Shown here in pieces: positions 8,454 to 17,552 of a stretch of 64,000 nucleotides of DNA (the stretch's first letter is position 1; each line of letters begins with the position of its first letter). Source of the DNA: Bacteroidota bacterium (GTDB lineage: Bacteria; Bacteroidota; Bacteroidia; Cytophagales; Cyclobacteriaceae). Made by a program: the position numbers and the translations under genes. The stretch covers positions 22,399 through 86,398 of the forward strand of contig JAFDYU010000004.1 of the NCBI GenBank assembly GCA_018267285.1, read 5' to 3'. The notes beneath the pieces were generated by a model. That model was given only the letters and a program-made list of their open reading frames with translations, had not been told where the DNA came from and did not search any database.

Positions 8454-9045
8454 AGCGATTCTTTGGTTGATGTTTGTGCTTTGTTCGCTGAGCAAGGTTG
8501 AAGCACAATTTACGCTACCGCGCATAGATGTGGAAGCGAAGATCTCTCAAAGCGTACTTCCGGGTGGAGAACATGAAGACGGCACACTAAAAGCAATGGA
8601 AACCACCAACATTGCCCTTGGCGCACATTGGCAGGTAACACAAAATATTGCAGTGGGCTGGGTTTATTCGAACAGCCTACGGGGCAGCGGCTATAACTCC
8701 AATGATTTTAACTTCAATTTTGGTAGCGGAGACTCTAAAGCATATAACTCCTACAGTGGTTTCGATGTTCGGTTATCTGCCGGAAGAGCGGTGCGGTGGA
8801 GGCCTTATGTAAACCTTAACTATGGCCGCATTGAAATTGTAGAAGACAAGGGCTTTCGGCTGGCCTCCAAACAAAATGCGGTGGGCGGAGGCATCGGCAT
8901 TATGCGCAGGTACGGCAATCACTTGTATTGGAACGTATTCGAAGCGAGCGTAAAAAGTTTCTCTGAAAAATTATTCTGGGCAGATGTGAGTTTCATGATT
9001 GAAATCAAAACAGGCTTCACTTACAACATCGGAAAGAAAAAATAA
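8443..9045 (+). CDS. Predicted outer-membrane beta-barrel protein
   Basis: 200 residues with a signal peptide (about 22 residues, ending V-E-A-Q). The rest alternates hydrophobic and polar residues with aromatic girdle positions (NIALGAHWQVTQNIAVGWVY, GFDVRLSAGRAVRWRPYVNL), typical of a small 8-strand barrel. It ends with a strand (IKTGFTYNIG) followed by a Lys-rich tail, not the terminal Phe of classical barrels. The start lies inside the last codons of the preceding lipoprotein gene, so the two are probably translationally coupled and may act together at the outer membrane. Confidence 0.72.
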   Translation: MRGKAILWLMFVLCSLSKVEAQFTLPRIDVEAKISQSVLPGGEHEDGTLKAMETTNIALGAHWQVTQNIAVGWVYSNSLRGSGYNSNDFNFNFGSGDSKAYNSYSGFDVRLSAGRAVRWRPYVNLNYGRIEIVEDKGFRLASKQNAVGGGIGIMRRYGNHLYWNVFEASVKSFSEKLFWADVSFMIEIKTGFTYNIGKKK

Positions 9046-9056
9046 AAAAACTCAAT

Positions 9057-11039
9057 ATGAAAAAGCTAACCCTACCGTTGGCTTTCGCAGTTGTGCTGTC
9101 AACGGAATTGTTTTCGCAAGACCTTTTGGTTTCCACGGCAAAAATAAAATCACCATCGGCAATAACGTATTCACCCGACAACAAGTACCTCGCTGTGGCC
9201 ATACCCAATGAGGTGGTGTTATTTAACGCGGGCACCGACACCCGCGCCACCACCATAAGCGGCTCGCGGGGTGCAACAAATCTTATTTTTAATAACAGCA
9301 ATTCAATATTGGCAGCCGCTTGTGCAGATGGCACGGTTAAACTCTGGTCCATTCCCGATGGAAAATTAACTTCTACACTTAAAGGCCATTCGGGAACAGT
9401 GTTGGCTTTGCGATTTACGAATACCGACAAAAACATTGTTTCCATTGGAGCCGACAAAACGGTGAATTGTTGGGATGCCCAGACCGGAACACTGTTGTAC
9501 AGCAAAAAGGAGCACCAGAAATCCATTCGCGGACTTGACGCAAGCGCAGACGGAAAATGGATAGCTACTGCAGGTGCCGAAAAAGACATTTTGTTGCGAG
9601 ATGCTACGACCGGAGGGGTGATAAAAAAATTTCAAGGCCATGACGGCTGGGTGCGCACCGTAACATTCTCTCCCGACAGTAAAACGTTGGCAAGTGGCAG
9701 TGACGACAAAAAAATAATTCTGTGGGAAATCGAAACCGGAAAAAAAATTCGTGAGTTCCCTCAGCGCGGATGGATTTACGATTTAGGATTCTCAAGCGAT
9801 GGCAAATATCTTTTTGCAGCTCTGGAAAAAAATGCAGTAGAAGCGTACGATCTTAACACCGGGTTGCCCGCCCTAAAACTTAACGACTTTGAAACCCCGG
9901 TGCTCGCGGTGGCCATCAGCCCCAATGGAAAAGAAGCTGCAACCATTCAGGAGTTTGTTAACGAAGTGAAATACTGGAACATTGAGTCGCTCAATATTTC
10001 GCCCGTTTTTCGCTTTAAGGATAAAAAAGATGTAAACCCACCACAGATTTTTGTTTCCAACCCACCCAACATTCAAGACAACCAAGTTCGCTATTCGAAA
10101 GACATCATCGACATCACAGGCTCAGTAATTGACGAATCGGGTGTGAGGCGGTTGCGCATCAACGGCATCGAAACGCCTATTAAATCCAACGGAAATTTTC
10201 TAATCAAACTACCGCTAAGTATGGGCGATAATTTTGTAACCATCGAAGTGACTGATGTAAACGATAACATTGCATTAAAAAAATTTTCCATTCTCAGAAA
10301 AGATTTGACCGGAGGCGATTACGATGCCAGCAAGGCAAAGAATTTTTTATTGGTGGTGGGGATTAACAACTATGAATACTGGCCACACCTCAACAATGCC
10401 GTGAAAGATGCCAACGATATGGCCGGCACGCTAATGGGTTTGTATAATTTTGACTTCTCCAATGTAACGGTACTGCGCGATGAGCAGGCCACCCGAAGCA
10501 ACATCTACAAAACGCTGCGCAACTATATAAATCAGGTGTCCGCAACCGATAACCTTGTAATTTATTTTTCGGGTCACGGCCATTTTGATGAACTGCTAAA
10601 CGAAGGCTACTGGATTCCGTACGAAGCACGACTAAACGAAGAAGGCGATTATTTGCCCAACTCCTCTATTTTAAAAATCATCGAGAGCATCAACTCGCAG
10701 CACACATTTCTTGTGGCCGATGCCTGCTTCTCGGGTTCTCTTTTTGGCGAGCAAAAAAGAGGCTATGCCGAGAATGTAGAAAAATATAAATCGCGCTGGG
10801 GGTTGGCATCGGGAAGGTTGGAGGCTGTTTCAGACGGAGCGCAGGGCACCAACAGTCCTTTTGCTACTCAGTTGTTAAAATTTTTAAAAGAAAATAAGAA
10901 AGACAAAGTGACGGTATCCGAGCTTATCCAAGCGGTGAAACTGGGCGTGGCCGAGTATGCCGACCAAACTCCGATCGGGAATCCGCTAAAAGTAAATGGC
11001 GATGAAGGCGGGGAATTTGTGTTCTACAAAAAGAAATAA
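9057..11039 (+). CDS. Secreted WD40-repeat protein with C-terminal caspase domain
   Basis: 660 residues: signal peptide (residues 1-21, ending L-F-S-Q), WD40-type beta-propeller repeats over about 30-310 (for example DGTVKLWSIPDGKLTSTLKG, DDKKIILWEIETGKKIREF), a linker beta domain around 325-415, and a C14 caspase-like domain from about 428 to the end. The catalytic dyad is visible: His507 in YFSGHGH and Cys557 in VADACFSGSL. The GTNSPFATQLL segment near 597 fits the conserved region after the active site. An export signal implies action in the periplasm or outside the cell. It follows the barrel gene by 11 bases. Substrate unknown; a death-effector or processing role would be inference. Confidence 0.88.
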   Translation: MKKLTLPLAFAVVLSTELFSQDLLVSTAKIKSPSAITYSPDNKYLAVAIPNEVVLFNAGTDTRATTISGSRGATNLIFNNSNSILAAACADGTVKLWSIPDGKLTSTLKGHSGTVLALRFTNTDKNIVSIGADKTVNCWDAQTGTLLYSKKEHQKSIRGLDASADGKWIATAGAEKDILLRDATTGGVIKKFQGHDGWVRTVTFSPDSKTLASGSDDKKIILWEIETGKKIREFPQRGWIYDLGFSSDGKYLFAALEKNAVEAYDLNTGLPALKLNDFETPVLAVAISPNGKEAATIQEFVNEVKYWNIESLNISPVFRFKDKKDVNPPQIFVSNPPNIQDNQVRYSKDIIDITGSVIDESGVRRLRINGIETPIKSNGNFLIKLPLSMGDNFVTIEVTDVNDNIALKKFSILRKDLTGGDYDASKAKNFLLVVGINNYEYWPHLNNAVKDANDMAGTLMGLYNFDFSNVTVLRDEQATRSNIYKTLRNYINQVSATDNLVIYFSGHGHFDELLNEGYWIPYEARLNEEGDYLPNSSILKIIESINSQHTFLVADACFSGSLFGEQKRGYAENVEKYKSRWGLASGRLEAVSDGAQGTNSPFATQLLKFLKENKKDKVTVSELIQAVKLGVAEYADQTPIGNPLKVNGDEGGEFVFYKKK

Positions 11040-11048
11040 AATTGGAGG

Positions 11049-11080
11049 TTGGAATCTGGAAGCAAGCTTCCAATTTCCAA
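11049..11080. repeat. Imperfect inverted repeat between convergent genes
   Basis: A 32-base palindrome with arms of 15 bases (11049-11063 and 11066-11080) around AA. Thirteen of fifteen positions pair; the innermost bases GGAAGC/GCTTCC are perfect. It sits between the stops of the WD40-caspase gene and the convergent 11083-11448 gene, where a shared transcription end is expected. It lacks a T run, so calling it a terminator is tentative. Confidence 0.5.
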
Positions 11081-11082
11081 GA

Positions 11083-11448
11083 TCAATCTTCCGGGTAAGG
11101 GATAAAAACAAAGTTTGTAAACTCCTCATCCACCACAAAGAGGCAGCAAAATTCGTCCGGGTCTTTGTACGCGTTGACGAAATCATCCTGCTTGTCTTTG
11201 GCGATGAGTTCGCGCTGCACAAATTCATCCATAAACGATGCGTAGTAATTCCAATCTAAGTTCAACTCAAACTTTCCGATCAATAATTGACCGATCTGGA
11301 TTTCTTCTTTCGAAATAGGAAACACCGGGAATTCAAATCCTTTTTGGCGAATTTGATAAGATGCTTCCTTTAACGTATCGGCCACCTTTACAAAATCCTG
11401 GGAGATTGTGCCCAAATATTTTCCACTGAGTTCGGGGTCGTTGTGCAT
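11083..11448 (-). CDS. Conserved hypothetical protein (Bacteroidota type)
   Basis: A 121-residue soluble acidic protein with no signal or membrane segment. The start is taken at the ATG complementary to 11446-11448 (MHNDPELSGKYLGTISQDFV), 4 bases after the upstream hydrolase stop; an in-frame start at 11499 would overlap that gene. Visible blocks are VADTLKEASYQIRQKGFEFP and PDEFCCLFVVDEEFTNFVFI. I do not recognise a characterised family; it resembles small conserved cytoplasmic proteins of Bacteroidota. Probably cotranscribed with the serine hydrolase. Confidence 0.7.
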   Translation of the reverse strand: MHNDPELSGKYLGTISQDFVKVADTLKEASYQIRQKGFEFPVFPISKEEIQIGQLLIGKFELNLDWNYYASFMDEFVQRELIAKDKQDDFVNAYKDPDEFCCLFVVDEEFTNFVFIPYPED

Positions 11449-11452
11449 GAAC

Positions 11453-13255
11453 TTATTTCTTCTTCGCTTTAAACGTTCCGTTAGGCTGAACAAAAGCACA
11501 ACCGGTAATCACGCCATTCGATTGTTGAAATTCAACCTTGTAACCGCTCAATATTTTTATTGAAAATTTATCGTTACCGAGATAAACGAGTTCGTACTCC
11601 GGCTGGCCCGGCACAAACAAAAACAATGTTTTTTCTGCTTTGGTGTAGACTTTAGCAACCACAGTGCCCAATTCATATTCGCCCACATATTTTTTTAGTT
11701 CTTCGGGTTTAATCTCTTTTATAGAAGGTTGATGCGAAAACTCAATCGGTTTGGTTAAAGCAGCTTCAAGATTGACAGACGCGCTTTCAATGTCACCCAG
11801 GTTATTCGTTCGGAAATTAAATTGAATTTGAACTTTATCGGCTGTATCAATTTTATTTTGCTTGTCAATTATAAAGGACTGAAATACATCGTAATGAAAA
11901 TGTTTCAACCACAGTTTTTGTTTGCCCAGTGTAGCAAAAAGTGAATCGTGCTTTGCCACTATGGAAAATGTGCCGTAGCCGGGATGAGAATATTTCCCTT
12001 CAAATTCTTCTAGCACATGCGAAGGTTTTGTTCCTTTCTTACCACTAGCAGTAGCTTTTGCTTGAACTTCTTTTGCTGTTTTCTTTGCTTTGTCGGCAGT
12101 TTCTTTTAACTCTTTGCTCCAATCACTTTGCGTTAAGCCGAGCAAGCGATCAGCTAAAATATTTCTGACAATCGAAGGAACGGAAGAACCGTTTTGGTTC
12201 ACCAACACTACTATGCCAATACTATCACTCGGAAAAAAACTGGTGTTGGCCGAGAACCCGTCAATATTGCCGCCATGCTCTACGCGGTAATGGCCTTTGT
12301 ACGATGATACGAACCAGCCGTAACCATAATTCGACAAATGTAGATCGGGATGTTCTTTGGAAGGAGTTGCACCGCTGATTACCATCTGCGAGCTCATCGC
12401 TTCTTTTACATAAGTTGAGGGTACTATTTCTTTGCCGTTGAATTTTCCTCCGTTTATCCAAGTAATCACCCAGTTGGCCATTTCATTTACCGAGCTGTTG
12501 ATGCTGCCGGCAGGTGCCATGCCGCTGATGTGATAATAATCCATTTTCTTGATCTCCTTTTCGTTTTTCACTTCATAGCCAAGGGAAGGCTCCGCACTCT
12601 GTTCCAATTCTGTAACCGAGGTATTGGAAGTAGTCATGCCAAGTGGTTTGAACAACTTATCGGCTATATTTTTCTCCCACGTGTTGTTCGTAATTTTTTC
12701 TGCAATAACGCCTTGGGCCAAAAACATGAAGTTGTTGTACTGCCAACGTTCGCGCACATGTGCCGAAGGTTCCAAATACTGAATCCTTCGTATCAGGCTG
12801 TCTTTAGAAGGCGTATTAAAAAAATACCAAGATAAATCATGACGCGGTAAGCCCGTGCGATGGCACATCAGATCTTTAACGGTGACATTATCATTTAATT
12901 CATTGTTGAAAAATCGCAGATCCGGAACATACACAGAAGGTTTTTCATCGAATGAAAGTTTATTTTCATTTCTCAATATTCCCAACAAACCCGAAGTAAA
13001 TGCTTTACTGCAACTGCCTATGGCAAACAAGGTGTTGGGCGTTACCGGTTTTTTGTTTTCGTAGTCGCGATAGCCAAAACCTTTGGCGTAAACCACTTTA
13101 TTTTTCTCAACTACGGCTACCGCAAAGCCGGCCACATTCCATTCGGTGAGCAAAGATTGAAGTTTGGCATCGACACCAGCGAGTCGGTCATTTTTCTTTT
13201 GCGCGAAGGAGAGCACGCAACTTAAAATGAATCCAAAAGTTGTTATTTTTTTCAT
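11453..13255 (-). CDS. Serine hydrolase, class C beta-lactamase / penicillin-binding family
   Basis: 600-residue precursor with a signal peptide (MKKITTFGFILSCVLSFAQ). The start at 13255 is chosen so the signal is N-terminal; a start at 13306 adds 17 residues. The beta-lactamase fold occupies about 25-400: SxxK motif Ser81-Cys-Ser-Lys84 (FAIGSCSKAFTSG), Tyr173-x-Asn (WQYNNF) and HGGN about 320. After a Lys-rich linker, the C-terminal part (about 420-600) resembles the DUF3471-type lipocalin-like domain often attached to such hydrolases. Substrate not predictable: it could be a peptidase, esterase or D-aminopeptidase, acting in the periplasm. Confidence 0.9.
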   Translation of the reverse strand: MKKITTFGFILSCVLSFAQKKNDRLAGVDAKLQSLLTEWNVAGFAVAVVEKNKVVYAKGFGYRDYENKKPVTPNTLFAIGSCSKAFTSGLLGILRNENKLSFDEKPSVYVPDLRFFNNELNDNVTVKDLMCHRTGLPRHDLSWYFFNTPSKDSLIRRIQYLEPSAHVRERWQYNNFMFLAQGVIAEKITNNTWEKNIADKLFKPLGMTTSNTSVTELEQSAEPSLGYEVKNEKEIKKMDYYHISGMAPAGSINSSVNEMANWVITWINGGKFNGKEIVPSTYVKEAMSSQMVISGATPSKEHPDLHLSNYGYGWFVSSYKGHYRVEHGGNIDGFSANTSFFPSDSIGIVVLVNQNGSSVPSIVRNILADRLLGLTQSDWSKELKETADKAKKTAKEVQAKATASGKKGTKPSHVLEEFEGKYSHPGYGTFSIVAKHDSLFATLGKQKLWLKHFHYDVFQSFIIDKQNKIDTADKVQIQFNFRTNNLGDIESASVNLEAALTKPIEFSHQPSIKEIKPEELKKYVGEYELGTVVAKVYTKAEKTLFLFVPGQPEYELVYLGNDKFSIKILSGYKVEFQQSNGVITGCAFVQPNGTFKAKKK

Positions 13256-13372
13256 GGAGTTAAAATTAATACAAAGACAATATAGCAAATTGAAAACGAC
13301 CTTCATTCGTCCGTTATTTCTCTTTCATTAGCTGTGTTACTGAGTGGACGAACCAATGTTAATTAAATTTCT

Positions 13373-14224
13373 TCAATATTCTGACACCGTCATAAACATA
13401 GCAACGGGTATTGCTTTAGGTGCGGGTTCGCCAATTTTCCAGGCGTCAAAACTTGATGCCCTCGAATATATTTTACCTTCTTCATAACCTTTCCCGTACG
13501 TGAAAAATATTTCATTGTCTCCCTTCTTACTAAAATAAACACGTATCACTTCGTACGTGATGATTACATCTTGATCCAAAATCAAGTATTCTTTTTCAAG
13601 GTTTCTAACTATCCAATGTTGGTTGGCTCGGCTGCTTACAAAAGTTTCGTGGGAAAGTAAACTCTTGTCGGGCACATCATCCTTAATCGAATATATCTGT
13701 ATGCGAAACAAAATGCTGTCTACGGTATTAAACCTCATATGAAATTGGATGTTGTCTATCCAATACTTCTTGCCGTGATTAGAAATTTTAAGCCCCCACT
13801 CGCCTCCCAAGCCAAACTCTTTTGTCAGGCTATGGCCGATCGTGATTTTTGATGGTGTGAACCGCCCGAGCTTTGTGGTTTTGGGTTTGTCTGGGCGAAC
13901 CACAACCTCCATTAATTGTTGAGGTTTTTCTACAAGTTTAATTTGTGTTTCTTGTGAGAGTATGATGGACTTAATTTGTTTTTTTTCTATTGCATAACCT
14001 ATCCTAGAGAAAAAAATAGAGTCATCTCGATCTGCTTTAGACAAGTCAATACTAAATCTTCCGTCTTCGTGTGAAATCGTGCCCATATTTTTATTTGGCA
14101 CTCCAATGTGGACATACGGTAAGGCTTTATCTGTCTTTGAATCTCGAATTATTCCATGCAATACCTGTGCTGTGACGCCAATTTGAACTTGAATGCAAAG
14201 AATGGGCAAGAAAAATTTATTCAT
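13373..14224 (-). CDS. Secreted protein with carboxypeptidase-regulatory-like domain
   Basis: 283 residues with a signal peptide (about 19 residues, ending V-T-A-Q). Residues 22-105 read as the CarboxypepD_reg-like beta-sandwich common at the N terminus of Bacteroidota envelope proteins: LHGIIRDSKTDKALPYVHIG, then NKNMGTISHEDGRFSIDL. The remaining 175 residues form a beta-rich domain of unknown function (WGLKISNHGKKYWIDNIQFH). No TonB-dependent barrel follows, so this is a stand-alone surface or periplasmic protein. Its neighbours give no clear functional hint. Confidence 0.75.
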   Translation of the reverse strand: MNKFFLPILCIQVQIGVTAQVLHGIIRDSKTDKALPYVHIGVPNKNMGTISHEDGRFSIDLSKADRDDSIFFSRIGYAIEKKQIKSIILSQETQIKLVEKPQQLMEVVVRPDKPKTTKLGRFTPSKITIGHSLTKEFGLGGEWGLKISNHGKKYWIDNIQFHMRFNTVDSILFRIQIYSIKDDVPDKSLLSHETFVSSRANQHWIVRNLEKEYLILDQDVIITYEVIRVYFSKKGDNEIFFTYGKGYEEGKIYSRASSFDAWKIGEPAPKAIPVAMFMTVSEY

Positions 14225-14411
14225 ACGTTTTTATCTTCTCATTGGTGATGTATACAGCCTTTCGTACTGAAAGTTGTACTTTTTTCAAATAAGAAAAAGT
14301 GTTTTCAAGATAAGAAATACCTGAAAAATCGCATGCCAAACACCCACTTATAAAAACTCCCGCATTTTACTCATCGAATTTGTATATTCAACTTTCAAAT
14401 CAAAAAAATGT

Positions 14412-14870
14412 ATGGCTTCGTTTACATTAAAAATCAACGGCAAAACGCACACCGTTGAAGCAGACCCTTCGATGCCCTTGCTTTGGGCTATTCGCGACCA
14501 GGTGGGGCTCACCGGCACTAAGTATGGGTGTGGCATTGCCCAATGTGGAGCTTGCACGGTGCACCTCAACGGCAACCCAATCCGTTCGTGCTCAATGCCC
14601 ATAAAAGCCGTTGCCGGAAAAGACATCACCACCATTGAGGGGTTGTCGGAAAATAATTCGCACCCTGTGCAGCAAGCCTGGATTAAAGAACAGGTGCCGC
14701 AATGTGGCTATTGCCAAAGCGGGCAGATTATGGCGGCTGCAGCGTTGTTGAAACGAAACCCCAAGCCCACCGACAAAGACATTGATACAGCCATGAATGG
14801 CCACATCTGCAGGTGTGGCACGTACGTGCGCATTCGCAAAGCGATAAAAACAGCTTCACAGATGGCTTAG
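14412..14870 (+). CDS. 2Fe-2S subunit of a molybdenum hydroxylase (isoquinoline 1-oxidoreductase alpha type)
   Basis: 152 residues. The plant-ferredoxin-like N-terminal domain binds one 2Fe-2S cluster through Cys40, Cys45, Cys48 and Cys60 ([17 protein letters not shown]). The C-terminal helical domain binds a second through Cys98, Cys101, Cys133 and Cys135 ([17 protein letters not shown]). It passes electrons from the molybdenum centre of the large subunit. It has no signal peptide of its own, so it is probably exported bound to the Tat-targeted large subunit encoded 81 bases downstream. An overlapping out-of-frame ATG lies at 14408; 14412 is the correct one. Confidence 0.93.
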   Translation: MASFTLKINGKTHTVEADPSMPLLWAIRDQVGLTGTKYGCGIAQCGACTVHLNGNPIRSCSMPIKAVAGKDITTIEGLSENNSHPVQQAWIKEQVPQCGYCQSGQIMAAAALLKRNPKPTDKDIDTAMNGHICRCGTYVRIRKAIKTASQMA

Positions 14871-14951
14871 TGAAAAATGAAAGCAACTCTCAACATAAAA
14901 ATTTAAACACCCTCTCCTTTCCAATGGAGTGGTCGGAGGGTGAAGTCAACT

Positions 14952-17111
14952 ATGGAAACACAAAATATATCGCGCAGAAATTTCATAAAGCTCGGCAGCA
15001 TGACGGGCGCTGCGTTATCCCTCGGGTTTTATTTTCCGGCTAACGGGAAAGAAATCGAAATCATAAAAACAGAATCGGCCGAGAACCTCGGCATTGAATT
15101 AAATGCTTGGATTTCGATCGATGCTTCCGGGAAGGTGACCATCACCAACCATCGTGCGGAGATGGGGCAAGGTTCGTTTCAATCTGTGCCGCAGATTGTG
15201 GCCGAAGAGCTCGAGGTAAACCTCAACGAAGTGAATATTATCTTCGCTCAGGGCAATCGTGAAAAATACGGAAGCCAGATTACCGGTGGGAGTTCCACCA
15301 TCCGTGGCAGCTATAAAAAATTGTTGCACCTCAGCGCCACTGCCCGCGAAATGCTGATTGAAGCGGCTGCCGGCAAATGGAACGCAAACAAATCAGAATG
15401 CTATGCCGAAAACGGAATGGTCGTACATAAGCCTTCCGGCAAAAAACTAAGTTATGGCGAGCTCGTAGCCGATGCTTCCAAACTCACACCACCTAAACAA
15501 GTAGAATTAAAAAACCCGAAGTATTACAAAATCATACGCAAGCCTCTGCCCCGGCAAGACACCCCGCTAAAAACAAACGGCACGGCCGTCTTTGGCATCG
15601 ATAAAAAATTGCCGGGCATGATGTATGCCGTGGTAGAGCGCAGCCCCCGCTTTGAAGGAAAAGTAAAAAGTTTTGACGATTCCGAAACAAAAAAAGTTCA
15701 AGGCGTTACACATGTTTTCAAGACACAGCGTCTGGTGTTCGGACATTTGTACGAAGGGGTAGCCGTTGTAGCCAACAGTACGTGGGCTGCTATGCAGGGC
15801 AGGAAAGTATTAAAAGTAGAATGGGACGATTCCGGCTTCGATCATCACAGTACAGGGCAACTGTATGAAAAGATGAAAGATCAACTGCAAAAGGGAAATT
15901 TGATTTCGTACAAAACACAAGGCAGCTTTCCGGATGCTTTTCAAAAAGCAGAAAAAAAACTCGAAGCACTTTACGAAACACCGTACGAGTCGCACAGTTG
16001 TATGGAACCGCTTAATTGCATTGCCGATGTAAAAGAAGACAGCTGCGAAATATGGGGACCCATGCAAGGGCCCGATTGGATTCAGTCGGTGGCTGCCGAG
16101 GCTTTAAAGTTGCCGCCCTCTAAAATAAAAGTGAATATGACTTTTTTGGGTGGTGGGTTTGGCCGCAAGGCGTTTACCGATTATCCCTACGAGGCCGTGA
16201 TGATCTCCAAAGAAATCAAAGCACCCGTACAAGTGGTGTGGACACGCGAAGACGACATGACGGGTGGCCCATTTCGCCCGGGGATGGTCTATCAATGCAA
16301 GGGTGGTGTGAGCGGTGGACGCATAGCTGCGTTTGAAACCCGAATGGCCGGGCAAAATATGGATGTGCAAAATCCGGGAGCCGACCGGTCTACCTACAAC
16401 AGCGATGTGGTAGAAGGTTTTTTAGAGCCTTACTTTAAATCGATTCCGCACTATACTTTTGGAGATTCCCCACTCGAATCGGTTATCCCAGTGATGTGGT
16501 GGCGATCGGTGTATTCTTCCACAAACGGATTTGCCTTAGAAAGTTTTATAGATGAGTTGGCCTTGGCAGCAGATAAAGACCCTCTGAGTTTCCGCAGGCA
16601 ACATTTAAACAACCCGCGTTACCAAGATCTGATCGACAAGCTCGAAGCAGTGAGCAACTGGAAAGCGCGCGAAAAAAATTCGGGTTGGGGTGTGGCCATC
16701 ACCGAATGCTTTGGCAGTATTGTGGGTGAGGTTGTTAAAGTTTCGAAAAATGCAGAAGGGAAACTTAAAATTGAAAAAGTTTGGGCTGTGATGGACTGCG
16801 GATGGTACGTAAACCCCAACATCATTGCTGCACAAGTGGAAGGAAGTATTGTGATGGCACTCGGAGCCGCTACCAAACACGCCACACATTTTGCCGATGG
16901 CAAAGCCGTAGAGAAAAATTTTGATGCGTACAAAATGCCCCGCATTGCCGACATACCCGAAATTGAAGTGCACGTAATGGACAACGAAGAAAAAGCCGGA
17001 GGTGTAGGCGAGCCCGGATTGCCACCGTTCACCCCTGCGCTTACCAATGCTATTTTTGATCTGACCGGAAAACGTATTCGCGTGTTGCCGTTTGATATGA
17101 ATGAACTTTAA
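14952..17111 (+). CDS. Molybdopterin-binding large subunit, xanthine dehydrogenase family (isoquinoline 1-oxidoreductase beta type)
   Basis: About 719 residues. It begins with a twin-arginine signal, S-R8-R9-N-F-I-K, followed by a hydrophobic stretch, so the folded molybdoenzyme should be exported through Tat. Family motifs follow: MGQGSFQSVPQIVAEEL, the TFLGGGFGRKAFTDYPYEAV cofactor loop, and the C-terminal GGVGEPGLPPFTPALTNAIF with the catalytic Glu that assists hydroxylation. The ATG at 14952 is preferred; a GTG at 14940 is in frame and would add four residues. With the 2Fe-2S subunit and the c-type cytochrome it forms a three-gene set. The substrate (aldehyde or N-heterocycle) cannot be told. 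Confidence 0.92.
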   Translation: METQNISRRNFIKLGSMTGAALSLGFYFPANGKEIEIIKTESAENLGIELNAWISIDASGKVTITNHRAEMGQGSFQSVPQIVAEELEVNLNEVNIIFAQGNREKYGSQITGGSSTIRGSYKKLLHLSATAREMLIEAAAGKWNANKSECYAENGMVVHKPSGKKLSYGELVADASKLTPPKQVELKNPKYYKIIRKPLPRQDTPLKTNGTAVFGIDKKLPGMMYAVVERSPRFEGKVKSFDDSETKKVQGVTHVFKTQRLVFGHLYEGVAVVANSTWAAMQGRKVLKVEWDDSGFDHHSTGQLYEKMKDQLQKGNLISYKTQGSFPDAFQKAEKKLEALYETPYESHSCMEPLNCIADVKEDSCEIWGPMQGPDWIQSVAAEALKLPPSKIKVNMTFLGGGFGRKAFTDYPYEAVMISKEIKAPVQVVWTREDDMTGGPFRPGMVYQCKGGVSGGRIAAFETRMAGQNMDVQNPGADRSTYNSDVVEGFLEPYFKSIPHYTFGDSPLESVIPVMWWRSVYSSTNGFALESFIDELALAADKDPLSFRRQHLNNPRYQDLIDKLEAVSNWKAREKNSGWGVAITECFGSIVGEVVKVSKNAEGKLKIEKVWAVMDCGWYVNPNIIAAQVEGSIVMALGAATKHATHFADGKAVEKNFDAYKMPRIADIPEIEVHVMDNEEKAGGVGEPGLPPFTPALTNAIFDLTGKRIRVLPFDMNEL

Positions 17112-17134
17112 AAATTTTTAGTTTTGTCTTTTAC

Positions 17135-17142
17135 TACATTTG
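17135..17142 (+). promoter_or_regulatory. -7 promoter element directly before the cytochrome c gene
   Basis: TACATTTG, a perfect TAnnTTTG, ends four bases before the ATG at 17147. Transcription starting 5-7 bases after the element would give an mRNA with no leader. No TTG lies 19-21 bases upstream (nearest spacer 8), so the -33 half is not supported. The cytochrome gene may therefore be transcribed both on its own and from upstream. Confidence 0.5.
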
Positions 17143-17146
17143 AGTC

Positions 17147-17551
17147 ATGAAAAAAATCTTTGTTCTTGCTGTTGTTCTCGGTGTTGTTTCTTCTTTTTCA
17201 TTTCAACAAAAACCATTCAACCTAAAGGAAAGTATTCAGCGAGGTAGAGACATCTACATAGCACAGTGCATGACGTGCCATCTGGAGCAAGGCGAAGGCA
17301 TTGAAGATGTTTACCCGCCATTGGCAAAATCAGACTACCTCATGTCGAACAAAAGAAGATCCATTCATCAGGTATTGTATGGAACTTCGGGCGAAGAAAA
17401 AGTGAAAGGCAAAAAATACACTGGAGAGATGGGAGCCTTCGACCTGACCGATCGTGAAACAAGCGATGTGCTCAACTACATCCGCAATTCGTTTGGCAAT
17501 AAAGGCTCTGCCGTAACTCCCGAAGAAGTGAAGGACGTAAGGTCGAAGTGA
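17147..17551 (+). CDS. Secreted monohaem c-type cytochrome
   Basis: 134 residues with an N-terminal hydrophobic signal (about 20 residues). A single haem-attachment site Cys41-M-T-Cys44-His45 lies in the sequence IYIAQCMTCHLEQGEG. A probable axial Met lies in GEMGAF, and the terminal helix is TDRETSDVLNYIRNSFGN, all as in class I cytochrome c. Its position directly after the molybdenum hydroxylase subunits suggests it accepts their electrons in the periplasm. It ends one base before the convergent phosphodiesterase stop. Confidence 0.9.
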   Translation: MKKIFVLAVVLGVVSSFSFQQKPFNLKESIQRGRDIYIAQCMTCHLEQGEGIEDVYPPLAKSDYLMSNKRRSIHQVLYGTSGEEKVKGKKYTGEMGAFDLTDRETSDVLNYIRNSFGNKGSAVTPEEVKDVRSK

Positions 17552-17552
17552 T

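Noticed and set aside
14225-14411. 187-base gap before the molybdenum hydroxylase genes searched for regulatory elements
   Set aside because: Only weak matches to the -7 consensus; no moco-type aptamer or inverted repeat was convincing.
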